Positions 10,815-21,815 of a stretch of DNA of 64,000 nt are shown piece by piece (the stretch's first letter is position 1; the number at the start of each line of letters is the position of its first letter). The DNA lies in NCBI RefSeq assembly GCF_033546915.1, contig NZ_CP137850.1, forward strand, positions 868,001 to 932,000, written 5' to 3'. The position numbers and the translations under genes were made by a program. Below the pieces are notes generated by a model. The model made no database searches. It was not told the origin of the DNA and saw only the letters and a program-made list of their open reading frames with translations. The DNA is from Mycoplasmopsis verecunda (lineage in GTDB: Bacteria; Bacillota_I; Bacilli_A; Mycoplasmatales; Metamycoplasmataceae).

Positions 10815-12083
10815 TTACTTCCCTTCATTGTTTTTTTGTATTTCGGTTTTTTTGTCCTTTTGGGTTTTTGCATTTTGATCAAGACTTTTATTTAAGGCTT
10901 TATCAATATCATTTTTTATTTTTGACATTTTTTCTTTAATTTCTTCTTTATTGTCATCTTCTTCTGAATTATTATTGTCCTTATTTTTGAAATGTTTTTG
11001 CATTTCAGACAGGAATGAACCAGCAATAAGCCCTGATGGAATTGCAATTATTGCGATTGATACTAAAGAAATAAATATTACTATTCCTTTTGTTACAGGT
11101 GCATGTGGCACATAATCTCCATAACCTATCGTTGTTAATGTAATAGTTGTAAAGTAAATGGCATTTCAAAATGAAATTGGATAACCAGCAGATGATACAG
11201 CATTTTCAATTTCACTTTTAATATGTTGGATACTATTTAGAGAAGATGACATTCCCATTTTATCCAATTGACTTTCTAAATTAGATGAGAAAATGAAATT
11301 ATAAATTTCTTTATAAGATGGATTTCCTTTGTGCTGTCCTATATTTTTAGCTCATGAGTTATTTTCTAACCATGCATTCATATTAGGTTTAATAATATCA
11401 TCTTTCATTCATAAAATTCTTTGTTCATCTAAGTAATTCGCTTCATTATTTCAAATAATAAGTGCAAAAAGTATGATTAAAATGATGATTAAAATAAATA
11501 CATAAGTAAGAACTTTTCTTTGTTGTGTAAATACTTGAGTAATAATTTGAAATGGAGCAAACAATGTTAAAATGAAGAAGAATCTAATCATTTTAAAAAT
11601 CGTTAGTGATTTAATATCATTAAAAAACTTAGCTGCTCCTGATTGAGCAAAAGTATCGGCCTGATTATCAGGCAATAAATAAGCAATTGCATTAAAGGAT
11701 GCAAGAATACAGAATAAAATAATAATTCCGTTGAATGAAAAGATATAGCGTAAAGCAGCTTTTCACATAGGCAATTTCGGTAATTTATAATGTACTTGAT
11801 ATGTAATTAAATGCAATGCATAATCAATTATAAAAATGAAGAAAGTTAAAATTTGTACGGATGCTAGAAATTTGTTCCAATGTTCACCAGATGATTGAAC
11901 TAGTGCTAAAAATGAAACAAGACATGAAAATGTAATAATTCCCGCATAAATAAATATCATAGCTCTGATTTTAGATTTTTCTTTAGTTAAGGAATTAGGG
12001 ATTTTAGTATTAGATCATGTCATTAAAGAAATAATCTTTAATATAGACGGCTTATTATCTAAATATAACTGTTTTATTTGCAT
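10815..12083 (-). CDS. Voltage-gated-type potassium channel protein
   Basis: A 422-residue ion channel. The N-terminal half has several membrane helices arranged like S1-S5, including FIFIIDYALHLITYQVHY (S3-like, with an Asp). A basic helix, LTIFKMIRFFFILTLF, is in the S4-S5 region. The pore helix and K+ selectivity filter are unmistakable: FTTITLTTIGYGDYVP. After the last helix (GIVIFISLVSIAIIAIPSGLIAGSF) comes a highly charged Lys/Glu/Asn tail that is probably cytosolic. An insert of about 80 residues between S5 and the pore (residues about 225-300) is longer than usual and would face outside. It is the first gene of a unit with nfo. Confidence 0.88.
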
Positions 12084-12183
12084 ATAAATATTATAAAAAG
12101 TTTATTTATTAATATTCTTATAAAAAATATTATTTTTTATAATGCTTCTTACATTTAAATGACCCATTAACATTTAAATAAAA

Positions 12184-12221
12184 ACAAAGGAATATTATGT
12201 TTGTTAAGCACATTCCTTTGT
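12184..12221 (-). terminator. Terminator of pepC
   Basis: The stem ACAAAGGAAT/ATTCCTTTGT has a long loop. On the minus strand it is followed by a T-rich stretch (TTTTATTTAAATG). It lies 7 nt past the pepC stop. Confidence 0.75.
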
Positions 12222-12227
12222 CAATTA

Positions 12228-13544
12228 TTATGCAAGAGGTTCTCATAATTCAAGATACACTTTTTCATTTGTATCTTTTAATAAAGCTTCATCAACATAT
12301 TTTTTATCAACAATTACAGAGAAGTTATATTCATCAAATCAAGAATCAGACATTGAATAAATACCTTTATTTCCTGATTTATCACCTCATGAGTTCTCAA
12401 CTTTTCAAGCTATAGGTTTGCCTTCATTAGTTTTAACACCAACAAAAGCCATTGCATGATTTAATGAAGAATTAAATAAATCAATTCTAGCTGATTTATC
12501 TAAATTATGAACTGGGGTAAATAATTCATCATATAAATATAATTCGGGATCAAAAATTCCTGATTTATTATCCTTGAATGGGTCTACGTCACAGCCAAAT
12601 CAAACAGGTACATTATCTTTTAATGATAGAATAACAGCTTTCTTAATTGTTTCAAGTGAAGCATTTATCATTGCAACTTCACTATTTTGATAAATTGAAT
12701 CTTGATATTTTAAAATGTATTTTGTTCCATATGGATAAATACCTCTAGGATCGTGAATTAAATCTACTTTGTTATCAAAATCATTTCCTACAAATTTATC
12801 AAAAAATTCTTTTGGTGTTATATTTTGAATCTTTTGATATTTATCATCTTTATCTTTGTATTCATAAGTAAATACTTTCGGTGGTCTTCCTAAACATTTA
12901 GACACAATATCATAGACTTCAAATAAAACCTCTTCTCTATATTGATGCATTGCTTGCAGACTTTTTCCTACTTTATGCATCTCTTTTAAAGTATTAAAAG
13001 CTTGTTTTAAGTGTAAATCAATTTGTTCATTCATTTCATTAGTATTTCCTGATAAAAATGTTTCAGGCATTATGCTTTTAGGAACAGCACCATATTTTCT
13101 TAATAATGCTGCAAATCATTCTCAATATCCACCATCTGTAGCACTTGATTTCGAAATTAAATGATACATTAAACGATCAGTATTATCTTTGTCAATGTTT
13201 TCAATTACTAAGTTTAAGAAAGTATTAGCTTTTTCTAATTTATCATAAAAAGCAAAATAGTTTTGTGAAAATTCAAAAGACTTAACATTTAAATTTTTCA
13301 TAGCATCCACTCTAGCCATATTTAATGAAGCAAAAATTCAACATCTTCCACTTTGGTTTTGTGAAGTAATATCTCCTAAAGTAGTTTCAATATCAAATAC
13401 AAAATCATGTTTAATTAATACTTCATGATTTAAACATGTATTTTTAATACCGTTTTTAATCACAGCGTTTTCAATTAATTTATTATTTGGATTGTTATTA
13501 TATTTTTCTTCAAATTTATGTAATGTTTCTAATTTTAATTCCAT
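12228..13544 (-). CDS. pepC: Aminopeptidase C (C1B, bleomycin hydrolase family)
   Basis: A cytosolic papain-like aminopeptidase that trims peptides imported by the cell. It is 438 residues, as expected. The catalytic Cys lies in NQSGRCWIFASLN (about residue 68), the His in SSLNHAMAFVGV (about residue 362) and the Asn in WKVENSWGDKSG. The oxyanion Gln is in the same NQSGRC block. The start is at 13544, with GGAGAAAT upstream. It is divergent from the membrane protein gene at 13642, and the roughly 100-bp gap must hold both promoters. Confidence 0.96.
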
Positions 13545-13641
13545 ATTTCTCCTTAAATATCTATATCATACAAGTTTTTAGTATTTTTATAGTCATAATG
13601 TGCTTTTTTGTATAACTGTATATTAGTGGTAAAATAATATT

Positions 13642-14406
13642 ATGAATTTAACAAGACAAGAACAATATGGTGAAATTAACCAAAAAACTGAAGCTATGAG
13701 TTCTAGAGTGCAATATTACTCTGTAATATTAGCAACTTTTACTTTAAGTTTAGCTCTTATGCTTTCTCTTTCAATCGGACTAAGTTTTTGATTTAGTACA
13801 GAACATTTTCAAATATGGTATGAAACAAATTGGAGTGTAGTTTTCGGTGTTGTTATCGGATTACTTGTGTTTAATGTAATCTTTATGTGAGTTATTTCGT
13901 TATCGAAAAGTATTATATTGAAGTTTATATCCCTTCCTATTTTTATAATTTTTTACGGAATTATGATAGCAGCTTCATTTTATATGTACTTTGCCTATCA
14001 AGGACTTGAGATTTCAACTAATACACTACCTAAAATGATAGCTATTATGATGATACCAGCTGGTGTTATGGTAATAGCAGCTATACTTGGATTATTCAAT
14101 CTAGTTAACATTAGATTATTATGAGTATTTTCAACATTTTTATTTATTGGATTTATCATTACCTTTATAGTTTCATTCTTTGTTTACAGAGCTGGATGAT
14201 ATACAACAGTTATTGGTACATTATTAATTTCAGTTAACATGATTGTTTCATGATGACAAATTAGAAAAAATGCTGATGCAGCCCAATACATCGGTAGAAA
14301 AGAAATGCTTTCTAGAGCAATGACTGATGGAATTATTCTATTTATTAATTATGCACAATTATTATGATACATCATCTCATTAATGATGGGTGGAAAAAGA
14401 AATTAA
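13642..14406 (+). CDS. Bax-inhibitor-1-like multi-pass membrane protein (MAG0110-type)
   Basis: A 254-residue protein with about seven closely spaced hydrophobic helices and short polar loops. The N-terminus (NLTRQEQYGEINQKTEAMSSRVQ) is cytosolic in style. The C-terminal pattern DGIILFINYAQLLWYIISL resembles the last segment of the BI-1/YccA superfamily. The mycoplasma branch of this fold is often annotated after the M. agalactiae MAG0110 protein. The function (calcium leak or membrane protein quality control) is not established for mollicutes. UGA codes Trp at several points. The terminator hairpin after it has been separated from its T-tract by the IS30 insertion. Confidence 0.75.
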
Positions 14407-14459
14407 ACAAAATAGTATGCAATTTAATTATTACAACTAATAAACTATCATATACAAAA

Positions 14460-14485
14460 AAGTTGACAGTATTCATTGCCAACTT
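14460..14485. repeat. 26-bp target-site duplication, left copy (terminator hairpin)
   Basis: AAGTTGACAGTATTCATTGC continuing CAACTT is repeated exactly at 15776-15801. The unit is itself a hairpin (AAGTTGACA / TGCCAACTT). With the flanking A-run on the left and T-run on the right it was originally a bidirectional terminator between the BI-1-like gene and tex. Confidence 0.9.
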
Positions 14486-15775
14486 GCTGAATTGCAATCT
14501 GCAGTGCAACACTTTTATTAAAGTATAATAAAAGTGGAGTACTGTTTTTTGTGCTCCACTGAAAACCCTCGGGAAGGATTTCGAATAAATTATACAAGAA
14601 TCACATTCAAATTACGAGTTCAAATCGAGCTATTATTAAGTCAAAATTTCTCAGTTATAGAGATATCTAAAATTCTTAAAATTAATAAAAGTTCATTGTA
14701 TAGAGAAATTACAAATAACTCTGATTTTTGGGGATATAATGCATTTTCAGCTCAAAATAAATCAGATATTAGAAATGAATGAAAAAATCATTTTAAGCTA
14801 TTAAATCAAATCAATCAATATCAGGAATTCTCAAGTATTTTTGTTTCTAAATACGATAAGAAAACTTTTGGTGTCAAGCCAACATATACATTTGTGAAAA
14901 TGAATTATGACATCAAAATTCCATCATTGAGAACTGTATTTAATTGAATAAATTCTAATCAATGAGTTATTAAGAAAAAAGAAAGATTAAGAATGTATTA
15001 TAAACCAGGTGGCAAGAAACTAAAAACTGTTGTTGATACACTAGTTGGTGCTAGATGAGTAAGACCGTTTTGATCCAGACCAGCAGAGATTAATCAAAGA
15101 AATACATTTGGACATTGAGAAGTAGATTTAATAGTTGGTAAATCTGGTGCTGATAATTATGACTTATTAATATTTCAAGAGAGATTAACAAGATATGGAA
15201 TAATAACAAAATTCCAAGGTAAAAATCCATTGAAAATAGCAGAAGCTTTATGAAACTTGATAAGGAAATATCGATTAAATGTTAAAAGTGTAACAGCTGA
15301 TAATGGATTTGAATTTAGAACTCTTTTTATCTTGCATATAGACTTAAAATTTATGTCTACAAAGCTAATCCTTATGCTTCATTTCAAAAAAGGAAGTATA
15401 GAAAACTTTAATGATATTGTTAGAAGATTTTACAAGAAAGGTAAAAATTTTAATTTAGTATCTGACGATGAAATTAAAGAAACTCAAGACAAAATTAATT
15501 CTATGCCAAGAGAAATATTTGATTGAATGAGTGCAGATGAATTATTCTATAATTGAAATTATTATAAAGAACAATGAACACCAATACCAGATGATGAAAA
15601 TTCTTCATAAAAACTAAAAGACAACGTGAATCAAATTACAAGAAAAACAAGTTCTTTAAGAACAAGAAATATTAGATGTTCTCGGTTATTTAAACCTAGT
15701 TTTTATATAAAAAAATCTAGAGATTATTTTAATCCCTAGGAATTCTTTATGTTGCAATGGAGATTGCATTTCAGT
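14486..15775 (+). mobile_element. IS30-family insertion sequence, copy A
   Basis: A 1290-bp element, almost identical to copy B at 23628-24918. The ends are imperfect inverted repeats (left GCTGAATTGCAATCTGCAGT, right read inward ACTGAAATGCAATCTCCATT). It is inserted exactly at the edge of a 26-bp hairpin that is duplicated on both sides. The 19-26-bp hairpin duplication is the behaviour described for IS1630 of M. fermentans, so an IS1630-like element is likely. Confidence 0.9.
14549..15610 (+). pseudogene. IS30-family transposase, copy A (local frame damage)
   Basis: The frame is open with UGA as Trp. It has an N-terminal HTH (QNFSVIEISKILKINKSSLY) and then the DDE core: NTFGHWEVDLIVG (Asp), SVTADNGFEF (Asp), KGSIENFN (Glu). 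A missing T near 15325 and an extra A near 15391 put about 24 residues between the second Asp and the Glu into a wrong frame (ILHIDLKFMSTK instead of YLAYRLKIYVYK). A missing A near 15600 truncates the tail. Upstream it keeps the canonical RPAEINQRNTFGHWE. Initiation is probably at the TTG at 14549. No ATG is close. Confidence 0.8.
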
Positions 15776-15801
15776 AAGTTGACAGTATTCATTGCCAACT
15801 T
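15776..15801. repeat. 26-bp target-site duplication, right copy
   Basis: This is the exact repeat of 14460-14485. It lies 6 nt past the tex stop codon and acts as the stem left to tex, without a following T-run on the minus strand. Confidence 0.9.
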
Positions 15802-15807
15802 TTTATT

Positions 15808-17943
15808 TTATATTTCTTTACCACCAATACGGTTTCTATTTAAATCTATTTCTGTTATTTTGGCTTTTAAAATTTGACCAGGATAATATTGTTCAAATAC
15901 TGTACTTCCATTTTCTAATTTTAAATTACTTGTGTGAATAAATAAGCTTTGCTTAATTCCAATATACATAAATATACCAAAATCGGTGATATTTTCAACA
16001 GTTCCTGAAACAATTGAACCAATAGCTAAATCTTCAACATTTGTAATATTATCTTTTAAGATAAACCCTTGTTTATTATCAGTAATTTTCTTAGTAGGTG
16101 TACTAAAAGCTTTTAAAATCAATTCAATTGTATATTTATCACTATTGTATTTTTTAACTAATTCATCAATTTTTAAGTCAGAAACATCAATCCCATCATC
16201 ACTTAATACTAATTTATAATCATTAATAATTTGATTTGCTAGTTGATATGATTCAGGGTGAATAATTGTTTTATCTAAGAAATTACTTGAAGTAAATATT
16301 CTTAAGAAACCGATACATTGTTCAAATGTTTTATCCCCAATACCTTTTACTTGTTTTATTTCGAATCTTGATTCATATTTTTTATTAGGTTTTGAATTTC
16401 TATATTCAATGATATTTTGTGCACTTTTTTCGCTTAATCCAGCTATAAAGGTTAATATGTGTTTAGTAGCAGTATTTAAATCCACTCCAACTTCATTAAC
16501 AACTTTTTGTACCTTGAAATCTAAGTAATGTTCTAACTCTTTTTGATTAACATCATGTTGATATTGACCAACACCTATTGATTTTGGATCAATTTTAACT
16601 AATTCATTAAGTGGATCAAGGAATTTTCTTCCTATATTAATAGCACTTCGTTCTTCAACATGTAAATTAGGAAACTCTTCTATTGCTAATTTAGAAGCCG
16701 AATACACACTAGCCCCAACTTCAGAAACAATTGCATACTTAACATTTAAATTATTTTGCTTAATTAATTGTGCAATAAATAGTTCCGTTTCTCTAGATGC
16801 TGTTCCATTACCAATTACAACAATATCAATATTATGTTTATGAATCATATCTAATGTAATTTCAGCAGCTTGCTTAGTTTTGTTTAATGGTGCATTCGGA
16901 AATATCTTATTAATTTCTAATACATCCCCATTTTCATTCAAAGCAGCCAATTTACATCCGTTAACAAAAGCCGGGTCAATTGCCAAAATATTATGGCCAC
17001 ACATTGCTGGAGCAAGAAGTAATTTTTCAACAGAATTTGCAAAAATTTGGATACTTGAAGCTTCCGCTTTTGCAAATAAATCACTAAATATTTCTCGCTC
17101 TATACTTGGTAAAATTAGACGTTTTAATGAATCTTTAATAGCATCAATGACATTTGGCTTGTTATTTCTAGTTTTATCTATTTTCTTTAAAATTATAGTT
17201 TCAAGAATTTCATGCTTATAATCAAAAGTTAACTTTAAAATACCTAATTTTTCACCACGATTTATAGCTAAAACTTGGTGATTTTTTATGTATTTAATAG
17301 GAATTGAAAAATCATAATAATTTGTGAATTTCTTATCCTCATCAATTTCTTTAGCTTTTTTAGTTTCACTTGTTCTAAGTGTTCCAAATTTTAAAATATC
17401 TTGCTTAATTCTATCTCTAATTTCAAAATCTTGCGAAATTCATTGTGCAATAATGTAATTTGCTTGTTCTAAAGCAAATTCAACAGATTCAATGTTTTCA
17501 TTTAGATATTTTTTAGCTTCTATTTCTCTATTGAAATTAGGTGATTTATTTTCAAAAATTCTTTTAGCTAATGGTTCTAGTCCTAATTCAATAGCTTTTG
17601 AAGCTTTAGTTACTTTTCCAACCTTAAATGGTTCATATATTGCTTCTAGATCACTTTTAATAGTGGTTGCTAGAATTTTGTTCTTTAATTCTTTTGTTAA
17701 TAAATCTTTTTCTTCAAGAATTTTAATAATTGCTTGTTGTCTTTCAAGTAATTCATTTTTATATTTAAATTCAGCTTCTATTTTATAGATTTGTTCTTCA
17801 TCAAGTCCACCTGTTTTATCTTTTCTATAACGTGAAATAAATGGTACTGTTGAACCTTCTGATAACATATCTAATACAATTGATACTTGTTGTTCTGAGA
17901 TATTGAGCTCTTTCGCTACTAATTTAATTGCTTCTATATCCAT
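15808..17943 (-). CDS. tex: Tex-family RNA-binding transcription accessory protein
   Basis: A 711-residue S1-domain protein with the Tex order. The N-terminal helical region includes VPFISRYRKDKTGGLDEEQI (about residues 33-52). It is followed by a YqgF/RuvC-like RNase H fold (NILAIDPAFVNGCKLA, about residue 315). Next come helix-hairpin-helix repeats (SEKSAQNIIEYRNS and VKGIGDKTFEQCIGFLRI). A C-terminal S1 domain (GSIVSGTVENITDFGIFMYI) ends at KEI. It is implicated in transcription fidelity and toxin-gene expression elsewhere. Its role in mycoplasmas is unknown. The start ATG at 17943 has AGGAGGATA upstream. Confidence 0.95.
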
Positions 17944-18003
17944 ATTATCCTCCTAGTAATAAAAATCATACATATATTTAATAATATATGTATGAAATAA
18001 ATA

Positions 18004-19170
18004 TTATTTTTTGCCTTTAGCTTTATTTTCTTTTTCAGGTGTTGTTATTGATTGTGCTCTATAGTTTTTAAATGAAATAATTTTTGTAACAAGCGGATTG
18101 ACCATTTTTTGAGTTGCACCTTGTACAAATAAGTAGAATACAGGAGACATAACATCACCAATTACCATAGCTAATGTCCCGTATGTAATAGAATCTCATA
18201 AGATTCCATTTTCTCTTATTAGTTTAACGCCTTCTGGTGTTAATTGACCTTTAGCATTTAAGTAATCTTTAATTTTTACTAAATGTAATTGTTCATCAGT
18301 AAATCCTAGGTTACTGAATTTTTCAATTCCTTTACCTGTTGTTTGAATAAATAAATCTGAATGCCCTTCGAATAATAACACAGGAAATTGTTGTGCTAGT
18401 CCTCTTGCAGGGTTAATAGCGGCTGAACCACCTAAAATCCCCATTCAAACACTAAGTGAAATAACAAACATGATTAATAAATCACGATATTTGTTATTAA
18501 TATTAGGTGAAAAAATTGGGAATAATAAGATTGAAGTCATAACTAATTCAACAAAGAAAATTCATGTTGAACCAGCAGCTAAGAATCCACCTCTGCTATA
18601 GTTAGAATAATCAATAAATGATTTATTAGCAGCACTAATAGCTGTAATAGGGGCATTAGAAATTAATCCATCTTTAGCAGATACTTTTCCTAATCCATAA
18701 ATAATTGCTCCAGCAGCTATAGCTCCTAACATTTGAATAATAATTTTATATGTAGCATATCAACCGTTATTTCTACCGTTTAAATATCTATATATCGTTA
18801 CAGCCGGATTTAAATCACAGCTCCAACGTAAAAATAAGAATAAACAAGTTCCAACCACTATAAACCCAGCATAAAATCCAACAATAATTGGATGTAATAA
18901 ATAAGTTTCAGCTACATATCCTGATTTAGTATAAATTGATAAACCAGCTAGTCCTAAAGAAATTAATATTGTTCCAAAAAACTCAGAAATTCCATGTACT
19001 AATCATGTACGAAGATCACTAGGTTTTTCTGCATTCATTCTTTCTAAAGGTTTAAATTTAAAAAAACTAAATAATTCATTAAAAAATGCTTTTACACGAG
19101 ATTGTGCTTTATCTTGCTTAATATTAGTATTATTAATAAGCTTTCCATTATCCATTTTGAATTTTACCAT
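18004..19170 (-). CDS. MIP-family channel (aquaporin/glycerol facilitator)
   Basis: An integral membrane channel with the two half-helix signatures, CDLNPAVTIYRYLNGRN and GSAAINPARGLAQQFP (NPA and NPAR). It has about six membrane helices, starting with WLVHGISEFFGTILISLGLAGL. At 388 residues it is about 130 longer than GlpF. The excess is a polar insert of about 50 residues after the second NPA (LFEGHSDLFIQTTGKGIEKF onward) plus charged N- and C-termini. The start is uncertain: ATG 19170 overlaps the dehydrogenase gene by 23 nt and ATG 19155 overlaps by 8. Being co-transcribed with a lactate-type dehydrogenase suggests transport of a small neutral metabolite (glycerol or lactic acid). That is inference. 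Confidence 0.85.
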
Positions 19171-20185
19171 TCTCCATAAGCCTTAATGCTTTCGAGAAGT
19201 CTCCTTTTTGTGCATTATCAGCATTATCTAATGTTGCTTGTGCAATTTGACTTAATGCTAAATCTGTTAAGTAAGCTTGGTGTGATGTGACAAGTACATT
19301 ATCCATTTCGATTAATTCTTTTCATTCTGGATCCATAGCTTTAAGTTCAACTATACGAGATGAAACATCTTCGTAAAATCTTCCTTCTTCTCTTTCTAAA
19401 ACATCAGTTGCAAATCCACGAACTTTTCCTGATTTTAATCCATTTAACATAGCTTTAAGATCAACGATTTCACCTCTAGCCGTGTTAACTACAATAACAC
19501 CATCTTTCATAGTATTGATTGCATCTTGGTCAATTAAATATCTTGTTGAAGGTAATAATGGACAGTGAATTGAAATGAAATCACTTGCTTGAAGTAATTC
19601 TGTTAGTGAAACAAATTCAAATCCAAATTGTTCAGCTAATTGAGGGAAGTTATCTCTAGCAAAAGCATCAAATACTAATACTCTTGCCCCTGTTGCTTTA
19701 GCAATTTTAATAAAAGTTTGTCCAATTTTTCCTGAGCCAATTACCCCAATAGTTGAATTACCAATGCATTTTCCATCTAACCCATTAAGTGAAAAGTTGT
19801 ATTTTTGCACTCTTGAATTTGCAATTAATAAGTTTCTATTTAAAGCTGACATTGTAGCGAAAGCAAATTCTCCAATACTTTCAGCTGAGTAATTAAAAAT
19901 TCTAAATACTTCTATTCCTAATTCATTAGCTTTAGCAATATCAATTTTGTTATATCCCATTGATCTTTGGAATCAGTATTTAATTCCCATTTTAGCTAAT
20001 ACTTCTAAAATAACCTTATCACCATATGTGTTAACAAATCCGCATACAGCATCATATCCTTTAGCTAGCTTAACTGTATCTAAGTTTAAGTTTTCTTTAA
20101 AGAATGTTATTTCATGTCTCCCATTGTTATATTCATTAAATGATTTAACGTCATAGTCTTTCGAATCAAAGAAAGCTATTTTCAT
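19148..20185 (-). CDS. D-isomer-specific 2-hydroxyacid dehydrogenase (D-lactate dehydrogenase-like)
   Basis: A 345-residue NAD-dependent oxidoreductase. The nucleotide-binding site is IGVIGSGKIGQTFI (about residue 150). Catalytic residues are visible as VVNTARGEIVD (Arg), TDVLEREEG (Glu) and TSHQAYLT (His). Spacing fits D-lactate dehydrogenase rather than glycerate or formate dehydrogenase, but substrate identity needs an assay. It is the first gene of a unit with the aquaporin. The ATG at 20185 is preceded by AGGAGAAAT. Confidence 0.9.
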
Positions 20186-20364
20186 AATTTCTCCTAAATA
20201 ATTTTGTGTAAAGTAAATGTTTTGTATTTTGTGTATATTATATTATTTTAGTTTAAAAACTAAAATAATTAAATGCTCTATACAGTAGTATTAAAAGTTG
20301 AAATTAAGCATATTTCCTAAAATTGTTCATAATGTGATTTTTGTATATAAATAGTGGAGGAATA

Positions 20365-21090
20365 ATGAACGAATTACTATTTTATACATCAAATAAATAT
20401 AAAGGTGACTCATTTTTAATTTTCAAAGAAATTAAAAATTTTAAACAAATCAGTCGCAAACAATTAATCGAATGGAAACAATTATATGAACAACTTAATG
20501 TTAGATACTTTACTATTCTTGATGATACATATCCAAGCGATTTTAATATCCTAAGATATCCGCCTTATGTCCTTTATTATAAAGGGAATGCAAACTTATT
20601 AAGAGAAAAAAATAGATTGTATATTATTAACGAAAATACGAATGTTAAGTATTTAAGTGCGAATATTGAAACGTTGGTAAAAAACTCTATTTTAGTTACT
20701 AATGGATATGAAAAAGAGAGAAATATTATTAATCTATTTCGACAACATAAAGGAAAGATTATACATATTTTAAAAGAAGGCATTGATAGAATAAATACTC
20801 AAGATATTGATTTAAATAATGAACTATTTATCTCGCAATATCCTTTAGGTGTTCATCCTAAAAGACATCATTATAAAGAATCTAATATAATTGCTTCAAT
20901 TATTGCTACTCAAGCTATTATTTTTTCATTGGATAAGGATTCAAAAGCTTTTCATTTAATTGATTATTTTAATGATATTGGTAAGGAAATTAATTGTTTT
21001 CCGAGCTCTACTCCAGATGATGGAAACGATATTTTAATCAAAAGTGGAGCTAATTATGTTACATTAATTTCTGAATGTATAAATATATAA
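20365..21090 (+). CDS. dprA: DprA/Smf-like protein (divergent)
   Basis: A Rossmann-like DNA-processing protein. In competent bacteria DprA loads RecA on incoming single-stranded DNA. It is 241 residues, shorter than the usual 280-370. The early block YFTILDDTYPSDFNILRYPP and YYKGNANLL match the DprA N-terminus. Later FISQYPLGVHPKRHHYKES matches the SE.P.G..P....F..RN block, and DDGNDILIKSGANYV the last motif. The usual GSR/ARKPT phosphate-binding loop is degraded to INENTNVKYL, so DNA binding may be altered. The ATG at 20365 is chosen because GGAGG lies just upstream. It stands alone and divergent. Confidence 0.8.
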   Translation: MNELLFYTSNKYKGDSFLIFKEIKNFKQISRKQLIEWKQLYEQLNVRYFTILDDTYPSDFNILRYPPYVLYYKGNANLLREKNRLYIINENTNVKYLSANIETLVKNSILVTNGYEKERNIINLFRQHKGKIIHILKEGIDRINTQDIDLNNELFISQYPLGVHPKRHHYKESNIIASIIATQAIIFSLDKDSKAFHLIDYFNDIGKEINCFPSSTPDDGNDILIKSGANYVTLISECINI

Positions 21091-21118
21091 AAAATGTGCT
21101 AATGATAGCACATTTTAT
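21091..21118. terminator. Bidirectional terminator between dprA and rpmA
   Basis: AATGTGCT/AGCACATT with a 6-nt loop (21093-21114) has an A-run on the left and T-rich sequence on the right. It serves the two converging genes. Confidence 0.85.
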
Positions 21119-21130
21119 TATTTAAGTATA

Positions 21131-21391
21131 TTAATTTTGTCTTTCAGGATATACTGAAACATACTTTCTGTTTCTTCTGCTTTCGTATTTTACATAACCA
21201 TCGATTTTTGTAAATAAAGTGTCATCTCCACCACGACCAACATTTTGTCCTGGGAAAATTTTTGTTCCTCTTTGACGATAAATGATTGATCCTGCTGTTG
21301 CGAATTGTCCGTCTCCTAGTTTTGCACCTAAACGTTTTGAATGTGAATCACGACCATTACGTGTTGACCCACCGGCTTTCGTATGTGCCAT
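21131..21391 (-). CDS. rpmA: 50S ribosomal protein L27
   Basis: An 86-residue L27 beginning [20 protein letters not shown]. It is a large-subunit protein whose N-terminus reaches the peptidyl transferase centre. The usual Firmicutes N-terminal extension (cleaved by Prp) is absent, and there is no prp gene between rplU and rpmA. Only 7 nt separate it from rplU, so it is the second gene of the operon. Confidence 0.97.
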   Translation of the reverse strand: MAHTKAGGSTRNGRDSHSKRLGAKLGDGQFATAGSIIYRQRGTKIFPGQNVGRGGDDTLFTKIDGYVKYESRRNRKYVSVYPERQN

Positions 21392-21398
21392 AGTTTAA

Positions 21399-21698
21399 TT
21401 AACCTGCGATTCCTGTAATTTTAACACGTGTATAAGGTTGACGGTGTCCAAGTTTTCTCTTGTGAGTTGATTTCGCATTGTGACGGTAAACAACGATTTT
21501 CTTTGCTTTACCTTGTTTTTCGATAGTTCCTGTTACGACTGCACCTTCTAAGTATGGTCTACCAATTTTATCATTGATAAGTAAAACTTTGTCGAATTTT
21601 ACTTCTGTATTTTCTTCACCTTCGATTTTTTCGATAAAGATTGTTTGACCTTCTTTAACTAAAAGTTGTTTCCCACCTGTTTCGATAATTGCTAACAT
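21399..21698 (-). CDS. rplU: 50S ribosomal protein L21
   Basis: A 99-residue L21. MLAIIETGGKQLLV is the conserved N-terminus and HKRKLGHRQPYTRVKI the conserved C-terminus. It is a 23S-rRNA-binding large-subunit protein. The start at 21698 is fixed by GGAGG at 21704-21708. A longer frame to 21782 runs through the structured leader and is not taken as coding. Confidence 0.97.
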   Translation of the reverse strand: MLAIIETGGKQLLVKEGQTIFIEKIEGEENTEVKFDKVLLINDKIGRPYLEGAVVTGTIEKQGKAKKIVVYRHNAKSTHKRKLGHRQPYTRVKITGIAG

Positions 21699-21699
21699 G

Positions 21700-21785
21700 C
21701 AATACCTCCAAAATAGTGGCTCGTCTTTAAGGTGGCGTAAGCTCTTAAATAACCTTTTCAGTACGGTTACTTGAAGTAACATGCA
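21700..21785 (-). promoter_or_regulatory. Putative L21 leader (autoregulatory 5' UTR of rplU)
   Basis: The leader contains a tight hairpin (GTTACTTCAAGTAAC) and then a second region with pairing potential (AAGGT...ACCTT around GAGCTTACGCC), ending at the rplU Shine-Dalgarno. Low-GC Gram-positives carry an L21 leader at this place. I assign it by position and structure, not by a covariance search. Confidence 0.5.
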
Positions 21786-21815
21786 TATTATACCTTGTTA
21801 TTAAAAATTAAAAAA

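Noticed and set aside
21699-21782. Extended start for rplU
   Set aside because: The extra codons fall in the structured leader, and GGAGG at 21704-21708 fixes the start at 21698.
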